Positions 1 through 6,085 of a stretch of 6,426 bases of DNA are shown piece after piece. This DNA is from Cytophagales bacterium UBA2561 (GTDB lineage: Bacteria > Bacteroidota > Bacteroidia > Cytophagales > Thermoflexibacteraceae). Where the stretch lies: positions 1 to 6,426 of the forward strand of contig DDLX01000036.1 of NCBI GenBank assembly GCA_002340355.1. Reading direction: 5' to 3'. Every line of letters starts with the position of its first letter. Position 1 is the first letter of the stretch. The notes beneath the pieces were generated by a model. The model was not told where the DNA came from and ran no database searches. It saw only the letters and a list, made by a program, of their open reading frames with translations. Both the position numbers and the translations under genes were made by a program.

Positions 1-1608
1 GACACGATAAAATGGACGGTGTATGGGAAAGTCGCCCAAGTGATTCGGAAAAAGGGAACGGATTTTATGACGATTAATTACCGTTATGACGGTTCAGGCA
101 ATCGGGTGATGAAATTAATTGAAAAACGCATGAGTGGGAGTATTGAATTTACCACAACACATTATGTGCGGGATGCGACAGGAAATATCATGGCGACCTA
201 CACCAATCGAAAAGTACAAGAGTTACATATTTATGGCAGTTCTCGGTTGGGAGCATATAATATTCCTTATGAACCTCATCCTACTGACCCCAATAAACAA
301 ATTCAAAAAGATGATTTTCATAAACTTATTCTCGGAAGAAGATACTATGAATTGACCAATCACTTATGGAATGTCCTCGCCGTTATCTCCGATAAAAAAA
401 TACTCAACGGAAATACGTTTGAAGCTGATGTCGTTGCTACGAATGACTACTATCCCTATGGAATGACTATTACTTCAAGAACTTTCCAAACTGAGAAATA
501 CAGGTTTGCATTCAATGGACAACAAAGGGATACAGAAATTGATGCCCAAATCTACCATGCTGAGCACTGGAAATATGATGCCCGTACCGCTAGAAGATGG
601 AATAAAGATCCCGTCTTTGTACCATTTGAATCCCCTTATGCCACTTTCAGAGGGAATCCGATTCTTTTCAATGACCCTAATGGAGATATTCCTATACTGC
701 CTATCATAGGCAGAATGGCAATTGGCGGACTTGTTGGTGGAAGTTCGGAACTCGTAGCACAATTCCTATTTAATTACATTAAAGAAAAAGATGTTACTAA
801 AGCATGGAGTGCGGTAGATATTGCAGATATTGGCACAGCTACCATAGAGGGAGCAATGACAGGAGGATATGCCAAATTTGCTAAGGCAGCAAGAATAACT
901 TGTACTGTTGCGACAATTGCAGCCTCTCAGTTTATTCAATCTTCAGTAGATTTGTTGAACTTTCAAGATGGATTTGTTATTGCAAATAATAAAGAAGGGA
1001 CTACAAAATCTATAGATAAGGCCAAATTTGATACAACACTAGGGGCTGGTGTAGCTCTAACTATTTATCTGGCTTCAGAATTTGCTTCTTTAATTGTGCC
1101 TAGGCGACTAGTGGATATGGCACAAAAAGGCATAGATAATGTAATAGAGGATCTTGCTTCCAATTCGCGAAAAATATCTTCTAAAGGAAGTAAGCGAATA
1201 ACTGTAACAGAAGCTGGAGAGTATTATGGACGAGTAGCTCCAGGTCTAAGACAAGCTCACGCCAAACTAGCAAACAAACAGAGGTTAGCAAAATTACATA
1301 GTATTTTCAAGTATGTGACAGATGATGTAAGGGATTTCGGAACATATATGGGAAGTGTAGCCTTTGCGGGTGCGGCGGGTACTGTTACAAAAGGATTTCA
1401 AGACCTTAAACCTGGAGTTAAAGAGTCATATGGAGCAGTTAACTATAATGTTACAGAAAACATATATCAAGGAGGTTGGTACGTGAAGCATGAAAATGGG
1501 GAAGAGTCTTATTATACAGTTACAACAAGTAGCGCACAAGGTTTGACTGACTGGTTAGCTGAAAAAGGAAAAAAATATGGGGGAACAGCAGATGTCTATC
1601 AAGACTAA
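1..1608 (+). CDS. Rhs/YD-repeat protein, C-terminal part (unit A): core plus unrecognised hydrophobic toxin tip; 5' end outside window
   Basis: The frame is open from base 1 (535 codons visible) and already reads core sequence (D-T-I-K-W-T-V-Y-G-K-V), so the gene starts upstream; GTG at 19 is only an internal codon. Counting from base 1, a YD repeat lies at about residues 27-40, NHLWNV at 120-125, YYPYGM at 150-155, FNGQQ at 171-175, RRWNKDP at 198-204 and the core end DPNG at 225-228. This is the Rhs-associated core, which in known systems encapsulates the C-terminal toxin. Residues 229-535 are the variable tip. It begins with Gly/Ala/Ile-rich hydrophobic stretches (about 230-256, 275-320, 345-362), then a basic helical region, then a polar C-terminus ending in VYQD. 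I recognise no enzyme family. The hydrophobic part may be a translocation or pre-toxin segment, or a membrane-active toxin. It overlaps the next gene by 32 bases, as expected for a toxin/immunity pair. Oddity: the normally conserved Gly of NHLGNV is Trp here. Rhs identity is secure; the toxin role is inferred. Confidence 0.9.
   Translation, partial: DTIKWTVYGKVAQVIRKKGTDFMTINYRYDGSGNRVMKLIEKRMSGSIEFTTTHYVRDATGNIMATYTNRKVQELHIYGSSRLGAYNIPYEPHPTDPNKQIQKDDFHKLILGRRYYELTNHLWNVLAVISDKKILNGNTFEADVVATNDYYPYGMTITSRTFQTEKYRFAFNGQQRDTEIDAQIYHAEHWKYDARTARRWNKDPVFVPFESPYATFRGNPILFNDPNGDIPILPIIGRMAIGGLVGGSSELVAQFLFNYIKEKDVTKAWSAVDIADIGTATIEGAMTGGYAKFAKAARITCTVATIAASQFIQSSVDLLNFQDGFVIANNKEGTTKSIDKAKFDTTLGAGVALTIYLASEFASLIVPRRLVDMAQKGIDNVIEDLASNSRKISSKGSKRITVTEAGEYYGRVAPGLRQAHAKLANKQRLAKLHSIFKYVTDDVRDFGTYMGSVAFAGAAGTVTKGFQDLKPGVKESYGAVNYNVTENIYQGGWYVKHENGEESYYTVTTSSAQGLTDWLAEKGKKYGGTADVYQD
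25..684 (+). repeat. Rhs core repeat, copy A
   Basis: Reference copy for the direct repeats in this window. From GGGAAAGTCGCCCAAG (25-40) to the DPNG core end (673-684). Similarity to B is strong up to about 480, then the core closes with a different variant (NGQQ...ARRWNKDP) from that of B and C (NGKEND...GRWLSRDP or GRFLSTDP). Confidence 0.85.
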
Positions 1609-2089
1609 AAAAAGACCTTTTATAGAATCAACGTTTATGTATGTGTTGGTGTTATTGGTTATTTTTTCGATTCAATATGCACATTGGTTCTGGGTATTAC
1701 CATTTATAGTACAATATTTTATTGGATACCTTGCTTTTATATTTCACCTAGGTAGAATAGTTTTTTATATCAAAGATGCTTTCCTGTCTAAGAAATATAA
1801 ACAGATTTTATTTTTTATTTTGCTTTTGCCTCTCCCCCTGATTATTCCTGAGAAGCATTTTAGTTATTTATGGAATGATGCTCCAAACACAACTGTACTA
1901 ACTAATGCAATTATCGTAGAATTTGATGCAGAGTTAGAATCATTTTACTATAGATACGAGTATGGTTATGTAACACATACTGGATCTATCAAGCTTGACG
2001 AAATGTCAAATACTACCCTAGGTGATTCAATACAGATTCAATATCTCAAAGCCTTTCCACATAAATCAAGAATATATTCTTCTGAATAA
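1577..2089 (+). CDS. Small membrane protein, probable immunity protein for unit A
   Basis: A 170-residue protein that starts inside the 3' end of the unit A rhs gene, implying translational coupling. Two starts are possible: ATG 1577, preceded by AAGGA at a good distance in an A-rich stretch, and ATG 1592 (M-S-I-K-T-K-K), preceded by GGGGGA. The first is chosen, without certainty. Three membrane segments are visible at about residues 19-35, 38-58 and 76-91. The basic patches K9-R13 and K66-K75 predict a cytoplasmic N-terminus and, after the third segment, a periplasmic C-terminal domain (about 92-170) with a G-D-S-I-Q-I-Q-Y segment. No family is recognised. Position directly after an Rhs tip is the classical place for the cognate immunity gene, and a membrane location fits the hydrophobic tip of unit A. 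The immunity function is inferred from context only. Confidence 0.72.
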   Translation: MGEQQMSIKTKKRPFIESTFMYVLVLLVIFSIQYAHWFWVLPFIVQYFIGYLAFIFHLGRIVFYIKDAFLSKKYKQILFFILLLPLPLIIPEKHFSYLWNDAPNTTVLTNAIIVEFDAELESFYYRYEYGYVTHTGSIKLDEMSNTTLGDSIQIQYLKAFPHKSRIYSSE

Positions 2090-2099
2090 GATATCTTTA

Positions 2100-3512
2100 A
2101 TGCAAGTGATTCGGAAAAAGGGAATGGATTTTATGACCATTAATTATCGGTATGATGGGTCAGGGAATCGGGTGATGAAATTAATTGAAAAACGGATGAG
2201 TGGGACTATTGAATTTACCACCACCCATTACATTCGAGATGCGACAGGGAATATCATGGCGACCTACACCAATCGACAAGTACAAGAAATTCATCTCTAC
2301 GGAAGTTCTCGGTTGGGAACGTACAAAATCCCTTATGAACCCGATCCAACAGATTCTAAAAAACAAGTTCAAGTCAATGATTTTCACAAACTTATTCTTG
2401 GCAGACGTAATTATGAATTGAGTAATCATTTAGGAAATGTCCTCGCCGTCATCTCTGATAAAAAAATACTCTTAGATTCTGTCTTTCAAACTGATATAGT
2501 TTCTGCAAATGATTATTATCCCTTTGGGATGACTATACAAAGTCGAAGTTTTAAATTAGAGGAGTATCGATTCGGGTTCAATGGTAAAGAAAATGATAAT
2601 GACTTTGGAACAGGTCATGTCGATTTTGGTGCAAGAATTTATGATGCTGAAACGGGACGGTGGCTTTCCAGAGACCCACATGAAGCCAAATACCCAAGTT
2701 TAACACCCTATAATTTTGTAGCCAATATGCCTCTTTCTGCTATTGACCCTGATGGGAAAGATATTATCATATTAGCAGACAAAGATGGCGCAGGAGGTAC
2801 AGGTCATCGGGCTATTCTAATTGGTAACCAAAAAGATGGATGGATATATATGTCAAAAGATGGTTTTCAAGATAGTCCATTTAACTCAAAACCAAAGTTT
2901 TCAATTGTTCATTTTAATAAACTTGAAGACTTTGTCATGAGTGACCATAATTTTGTGTTGAAAGAAGGATATATTCATAGTGCTGATATAAATAGTGAAG
3001 GTGAAAATGGAGAAGATAAGAGATACATTATTGATGGTACAATGTACAAACGAGACAAAGAAGGTAAAAAAATACAACGTTATGATAATGCCTTCTATAT
3101 TGATACAGATGAAAATAGTAATTCAGTTATGGTAGATGCTGCAGAAAAATCCTTGGATAAACCATATTGTTTAGGTTCAGCAGATTGTTCAGATGTGGCA
3201 ACTGCGGCGTTAAGTGTAGGTATTGATAGAAATGGTAATCCGTTAAAAACAGGTGATTATAGTCCACAAGGTGAACCGATGCCTGAGAATAGTATAAATG
3301 CTGTAGGAAGAGCATGGATTAAATCTGAGAACCTTCTCAAAAAAGAACAACTAATACTATTACGTGATTATAAAGTAAGGATGTTCTTTATGTACGTTGA
3401 GGCACAAAAAGATTTTCCCAATAATAAATATGATAACATTAGAAAAGAAAATAGTGAAGTAGGTTATGACAGGGACGAGATGTTAGTACCTCATGAAGCA
3501 AATAAATGGTAG
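2100..3512 (+). CDS. Displaced Rhs C-terminal cassette (unit B) with permuted NlpC/P60-like toxin tip
   Basis: A 470-residue product from ATG 2100; GTG 2022 is in frame but lies inside the preceding gene and encodes non-core sequence. Core homology to unit A begins right after the start (Q-V-I-R-K-K-G) and includes NHLGNV (109-114), YYPFGM (139-144), GRWLSRDP (186-193) and core end DPDG (216-219). The tip (220-470) carries G-T-G-H-R-A-I-L-I-G at about 233-242, like the His strand of NlpC/P60 enzymes (GHVGIYxG). It then has K-P-Y-C-L-G-S-A-D-C-S-D near 354-364, like their Cys motif (PYxxGG...DCSG). Cys363 is the likely nucleophile and His236 its partner. His before Cys is the order of circularly permuted papain-like folds. 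Known members of the wider fold cut peptidoglycan peptides, amides or lipid esters, so an envelope hydrolase is plausible. It starts 11 bases after the previous stop. Full-length Rhs is far longer, so this is an orphan cassette; whether it is translated alone is unknown. Confidence 0.82.
   Translation: MQVIRKKGMDFMTINYRYDGSGNRVMKLIEKRMSGTIEFTTTHYIRDATGNIMATYTNRQVQEIHLYGSSRLGTYKIPYEPDPTDSKKQVQVNDFHKLILGRRNYELSNHLGNVLAVISDKKILLDSVFQTDIVSANDYYPFGMTIQSRSFKLEEYRFGFNGKENDNDFGTGHVDFGARIYDAETGRWLSRDPHEAKYPSLTPYNFVANMPLSAIDPDGKDIIILADKDGAGGTGHRAILIGNQKDGWIYMSKDGFQDSPFNSKPKFSIVHFNKLEDFVMSDHNFVLKEGYIHSADINSEGENGEDKRYIIDGTMYKRDKEGKKIQRYDNAFYIDTDENSNSVMVDAAEKSLDKPYCLGSADCSDVATAALSVGIDRNGNPLKTGDYSPQGEPMPENSINAVGRAWIKSENLLKKEQLILLRDYKVRMFFMYVEAQKDFPNNKYDNIRKENSEVGYDRDEMLVPHEANKW
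2103..2756 (+). repeat. Rhs core repeat, copy B
   Basis: Direct repeat of copy A starting abruptly at CAAGTGATTCGG (2103, equal to base 37 in A) and ending at the DPDG codons (2745-2756). Many differences from A fall at third codon positions, showing that protein-level selection acted on this copy for some time. Confidence 0.85.
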
Positions 3513-3686
3513 TCAAAAAAGCTAGAATGATTCGTTGTTTGAGCGTGAATTTCGTCTGTTCTTAAAATCAATAAACTTTAACTCTTACAAACACAACTAG
3601 AAAGAAATACAAAACAGTCTCATTTACACCATAAAGTTTCCAAGTATCTTAGTAGAACATTAGAATATTAAACTTATATGTTAAAC
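3513..3686 (+). other. Gene-free stretch between unit B toxin and its immunity candidate
   Basis: This AT-rich stretch of about 170 bases separates the unit B tip from the next gene. No convincing open frame, tRNA, hairpin terminator or full Bacteroidota promoter (TTTG about 20 bases before TAnnTTTG) was found. A TTTG at 3538-3541 is followed by TAAACTTTA near 3571-3580, which is only a partial match. The gap is unusual, because toxin and immunity genes are normally adjacent or overlapping, as in unit A. It could be a remnant of rearrangement or hold an independent promoter for the immunity gene. Confidence 0.4.
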
Positions 3687-4343
3687 ATGAAAAAACTAAT
3701 TATATGTATATTATTATGTGGTATAGGATATGGTTTTGTCAAATGGAATATTAACAATACCTATAGTCATGATAACATTTGGAGTTATTCTCAACGAGGA
3801 CTTGCCCAAAAATACCATACTTTTGTTTGTGATTACAATATTAAAAATATTGATGAAGGGATACTAGATAGCTTTAAAAAATATAATTATGATCCTATTT
3901 TGGACACTTTGACATTTTATATTGAAAAAGGATACAAATACGAACCTAAATACTTGTTTTGGACTCAAGTAACTGAAATTCCCCAGTTTATTTTGATGTC
4001 TCCATTTTTTAATAATTGTCAAAATACTTATAAATATGATGAGAATATTGGAGATATAAATTATCCCAATATTGCTTTTAGACAAAATGCTAATAATAAA
4101 TATAATAATATTAGAGGAAATTCAAGACATCGGAACAAAATAATATCAATTTACAATAATGATATTCCAAATACTATCGAATTACATGTTTATTTTTCAT
4201 ACAAGAGATCTTTATCATTACCCCCATCATATTTAGGAGTTATTACACTGCAAAAACAAAAAACATCTCTATTTACATTTGATACAAAATTAGAGTATTA
4301 CTTTTTGTTTCCTCCATTGTATGTTCCGCTTTATTGTCCTTAA
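3687..4343 (+). CDS. Exported or membrane-anchored protein, probable immunity protein for unit B
   Basis: A 218-residue protein. ATG 3687 is preferred over ATG 3678 because it opens with M-K-K-L-I-I-C-I-L-L, a normal signal/anchor start, and has an A-rich upstream. The hydrophobic segment runs to about residue 20 and is followed by a polar, Asn/Tyr/Lys-rich domain. Near the C-terminus are aromatic and proline-rich stretches (L-F-P-P-L-Y-V-P-L-Y). The segment holds L-L-C-G, but Leu just before Cys makes a lipoprotein signal unlikely, so an uncleaved anchor or signal peptidase I signal is favoured. No family is recognised. It is much AT-richer than the neighbouring core DNA, as is usual for horizontally acquired tip/immunity modules. 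Its place between a toxin tip and the next cassette suggests the immunity partner of unit B. Periplasmic exposure fits a toxin acting on the cell envelope. Function is inferred from position. Confidence 0.68.
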   Translation: MKKLIICILLCGIGYGFVKWNINNTYSHDNIWSYSQRGLAQKYHTFVCDYNIKNIDEGILDSFKKYNYDPILDTLTFYIEKGYKYEPKYLFWTQVTEIPQFILMSPFFNNCQNTYKYDENIGDINYPNIAFRQNANNKYNNIRGNSRHRNKIISIYNNDIPNTIELHVYFSYKRSLSLPPSYLGVITLQKQKTSLFTFDTKLEYYFLFPPLYVPLYCP

Positions 4344-4380
4344 GAGGGGAGAATTCCTAATTCGAGATGTCCTCCCCTCT
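4343..4380 (+). terminator. Strong hairpin after the unit B immunity gene, possible terminator
   Basis: Perfect 9-base arms AGAGGGGAG (4343-4351) and CTCCCCTCT (4372-4380) enclose a 20-base loop that contains a smaller hairpin, GAATT-CCT-AATTC (4351-4363). It starts on the last base of the immunity gene stop codon. No T-run follows directly, so it is not a textbook intrinsic terminator; T-rich sequence appears only from about 4391. A second, imperfect hairpin (GGC 4381-4383 with GCC 4401-4403, inner GCAA/TTGC) follows at once. It may instead stabilise the mRNA end or mark the cassette boundary. Confidence 0.55.
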
Positions 4381-4494
4381 GGCGCAAGTATTTTGCTTAT
4401 GCCGTTTATTTCTAAAGCCTCTGGCTGTTAGATTTACCTCATAAAAAAAGCGATTGATTGAAGTATCAATTTGAGGAGAAATAAAGAGACTAAA
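4381..4494 (+). other. Gene-free boundary between unit B and unit C, with small hairpins
   Basis: This holds the imperfect hairpin at 4381-4403 and a perfect inverted repeat ATTGAT/ATCAAT at 4453-4458 and 4465-4470. An AGGAG lies at 4474-4478, but no ATG or GTG follows at a usable distance. The frame of the unit C core is closed by TGA at 4459. No core homology is seen before about 4495. The stretch therefore looks like a junction sequence and not a gene. Confidence 0.45.
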
Positions 4495-5748
4495 ATTGAG
4501 GAATTTCATATCTACAGCTCTTCTCGACTCGGTACACTCAAAACGCAATATGATACCATTACAAATCAGTTGCAAAACGACCAAGGTAAACTCATTTTAG
4601 GTTCTCGTAATTACGAATTGACCAACCATCTTGGTAATGTCCTTGCCGTCATCTCGGATAAGAAAATCCTTAACGGAACTACTTTTGAAGCTGACATCGT
4701 TTCTGTTAATGACTATTATCCCTTCGGAATGACCATTGCCTCGAGGAGTTTTCGGTCTGAAACTTATCGCTTTGGGTTTAACGGAAAAGAAAATGATAAA
4801 GACTTTGGTGAAGGAATTCAAGACTATGGAATGCGAATCTCTGATCGTCGAATTGGACGATTCTTATCGACTGACCCACTAGCTCCTGAGTATCCTTGGT
4901 ATACCCCTTATCAATTTGCAGGCAATAAACCAATCTGGGCAATTGACTTGGATGGTTTAGAAGAATTAATATATACAGAAAATTTTCCTGAAGATTCCCC
5001 CGTATTCGAAGTAATAAATAGTTCCGAATATTTAAAAGAAAATTTAATTACATCAATTTCAAAACCTGAAATCAAAAATATAAAAATATATTTTATGGCA
5101 TTACCAAATGAAGAATTTGAAGAAGGTACTGAGAATGCCTCAACATTGCCCCTTGATGAATTAGCTCGATTTAATATTGAAATTGATAAAGCAAGAAAAA
5201 AAGCGCAAGCAGATATTGCAGATTATAAAAGAAAGTATGGTAAGACTTTAGCTATCTCTGATGTATTAGACTTAACAAAGGAGAAGATAAAGGCTTATGA
5301 CGAAAATACTAAAATTTTGAAAGCTCTTGGTATGACTGCCTCACAGGTTGTGTCAGAAACTCAAAAAGGCAATAAATTACTTGCGGTAATTGTAGATCAA
5401 GATGTTTTAGAGAATGCTGAATCTGGATTTATGCCTGAAGAGTTGATAAGAATCACAAATAGCGTTGCTCATGAAATTGATGCTCATGTGAAAAATAAAA
5501 TAGCAAATGTTGAACTCTCACAACTTGAGGAACATCTTACTTACTATGGAATTGATGAAACGTCAAGAAATACAAATGCCATGAGTAAAAAAGTATATGA
5601 GGCGTATGTGAATCACTATAAAAAGAAAAACCGTGATTTTGAAAAAGAGGGAGCCTATATTAAACCTAAGCATTATATTAAGGGAACTCCTGCTCGAAAA
5701 AATTACGATGAAATCAAACGAATTGTAATTGAATCAGAGAAAAAATGA
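4471..5748 (+). CDS. Displaced, truncated Rhs C-terminal cassette (unit C) with HExxxH-motif tip, possible metallopeptidase-like toxin
   Basis: The open frame begins after TGA 4459; TTG 4471 is the only candidate start and is weak, so the cassette may be silent until joined to a full core. Core homology starts near 4495 (EEFHIYSSSRLG), later in the core than in units A, B and D. From TTG 4471, NHLGNV lies at about 51-56, YYPFGM at 80-85, FNGKEND near 103-109, GRFLSTDP near 129-136 and the core end at 159-162, which reads DLDG instead of the usual DPDG. The tip (163-425) has a Lys/Ala-rich helical stretch around 230-260. It then carries V-A-H-E-I-D-A-H (His334, Glu335, His339) followed by E-E-H (His355) and Y-Y-G. 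This pattern resembles an HExxxH-(n)-EEH block I associate with some Bacteroidota Rhs tips. It is not the canonical zinc HExxH spacing, so protease activity is a guess. The C-terminus is strongly basic. Confidence 0.75.
   Translation: MRRNKETKIEEFHIYSSSRLGTLKTQYDTITNQLQNDQGKLILGSRNYELTNHLGNVLAVISDKKILNGTTFEADIVSVNDYYPFGMTIASRSFRSETYRFGFNGKENDKDFGEGIQDYGMRISDRRIGRFLSTDPLAPEYPWYTPYQFAGNKPIWAIDLDGLEELIYTENFPEDSPVFEVINSSEYLKENLITSISKPEIKNIKIYFMALPNEEFEEGTENASTLPLDELARFNIEIDKARKKAQADIADYKRKYGKTLAISDVLDLTKEKIKAYDENTKILKALGMTASQVVSETQKGNKLLAVIVDQDVLENAESGFMPEELIRITNSVAHEIDAHVKNKIANVELSQLEEHLTYYGIDETSRNTNAMSKKVYEAYVNHYKKKNRDFEKEGAYIKPKHYIKGTPARKNYDEIKRIVIESEKK
4495..4956 (+). repeat. Rhs core repeat, copy C, shorter and more diverged
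   Basis: Homology begins around the codons for E-E-F-H-I-Y (equal to about base 217 in A) and ends at DLDG (4945-4956). The protein is well conserved but the DNA is more diverged, and the segment between SSRLG and KLILG differs in sequence and is shorter than in A and B. Confidence 0.8.
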
Positions 5749-5823
5749 TACTATTATGATAAAATGTAGTATGTATATTTTGCTGGTATCTTTAATGATG
5801 GATATGCACATTGAAGTTACAAA

Positions 5824-6057
5824 ATGTTGGCATTTATACGAAACAAGCAACTTCTTAAAAGTAATTGTGTGTATCAGTTTCCAGGAAATCTATATCCTGA
5901 TAGTCTCAACTTCCACATATCCAAAGGAATCATTTCTGGAAAAAGAAATAATGATATTTGGATGATAAAAGCAGATATTATTGTGAAAGGAAAAAAAATC
6001 AACACAGAAGGAAAATTTTATCCATACGAGAGGTGTTCAACTTTTAAGTATCCATAA
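5824..6057 (+). CDS. Small candidate immunity gene for unit C, possibly 5'-frameshifted
   Basis: From ATG 5824 a 77-residue polar protein is read (middle Y-P-D-S-L-N-F-H-I-S-K-G, later W-M-I-K-A-D-I-I-V-K-G-K-K), looking like a small strand-rich domain. This frame is closed just upstream by TGA 5812. In the +1-shifted frame, ATG 5756 opens M-I-K-C-S-M-Y-I-L-L-V-S-L-M-M, a short hydrophobic start resembling a weak signal or anchor, and runs to 5965 with an Ile/Val-rich tail that looks like an out-of-frame shadow. The simplest reading is one gene starting near 5756, just after the unit C stop, that lost frame around 5815-5830, where CAAAATG offers a slippery A-run. The alternative is an intact 77-residue gene. 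An ATG at 5745 overlaps the unit C stop but terminates after four codons. No family is recognised. The immunity role is inferred only from position. Confidence 0.42.
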   Translation: MLAFIRNKQLLKSNCVYQFPGNLYPDSLNFHISKGIISGKRNNDIWMIKADIIVKGKKINTEGKFYPYERCSTFKYP

Positions 6058-6062
6058 TCTCT

Positions 6063-6085
6063 GTTGCCCCCGTTCGGCAGGGAAC
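6063..6085 (+). repeat. GC-rich imperfect inverted repeat before unit D
   Basis: GTT-G-CCC (6063-6069) pairs with GGG-AAC (6080-6085), with one bulged G, around an inner CCG-TT-CGG (6070-6077). This is one of the most GC-rich spots in an AT-rich window and begins a few bases after the stop of the small gene at 6057. It could be a terminator without a T-run or a boundary element. It may also simply be coding, because the frame of unit D is open through it. Confidence 0.35.

Noticed and set aside
475..762. Open frame on the minus strand
   Set aside because: It lies wholly antisense to the well-conserved core and tip of unit A and has no credible domain; other antisense frames over cores (2181-2429, 4357-4821) are the same kind of shadow.
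2022..2099. GTG 2022 as the start of the unit B gene
   Set aside because: The extra 26 residues lie inside the immunity A gene in another frame and have no resemblance to Rhs core; ATG 2100 fits the homology edge.
3538..3580. Bacteroidota-type promoter before the unit B immunity gene
   Set aside because: The -33 TTTG is present but the -7 element is only a partial match (TAAACTTTA instead of TAnnTTTG).
3687..3740. Lipoprotein signal in the unit B immunity candidate (LLCG)
   Set aside because: The residue before Cys is Leu, where small residues are required; an anchor or ordinary signal peptide is more likely.
6063..6085. Integron attC-like site
   Set aside because: GTTGCCC does not fit the GTTRRRY core site, and no integrase gene or matching second site is seen.
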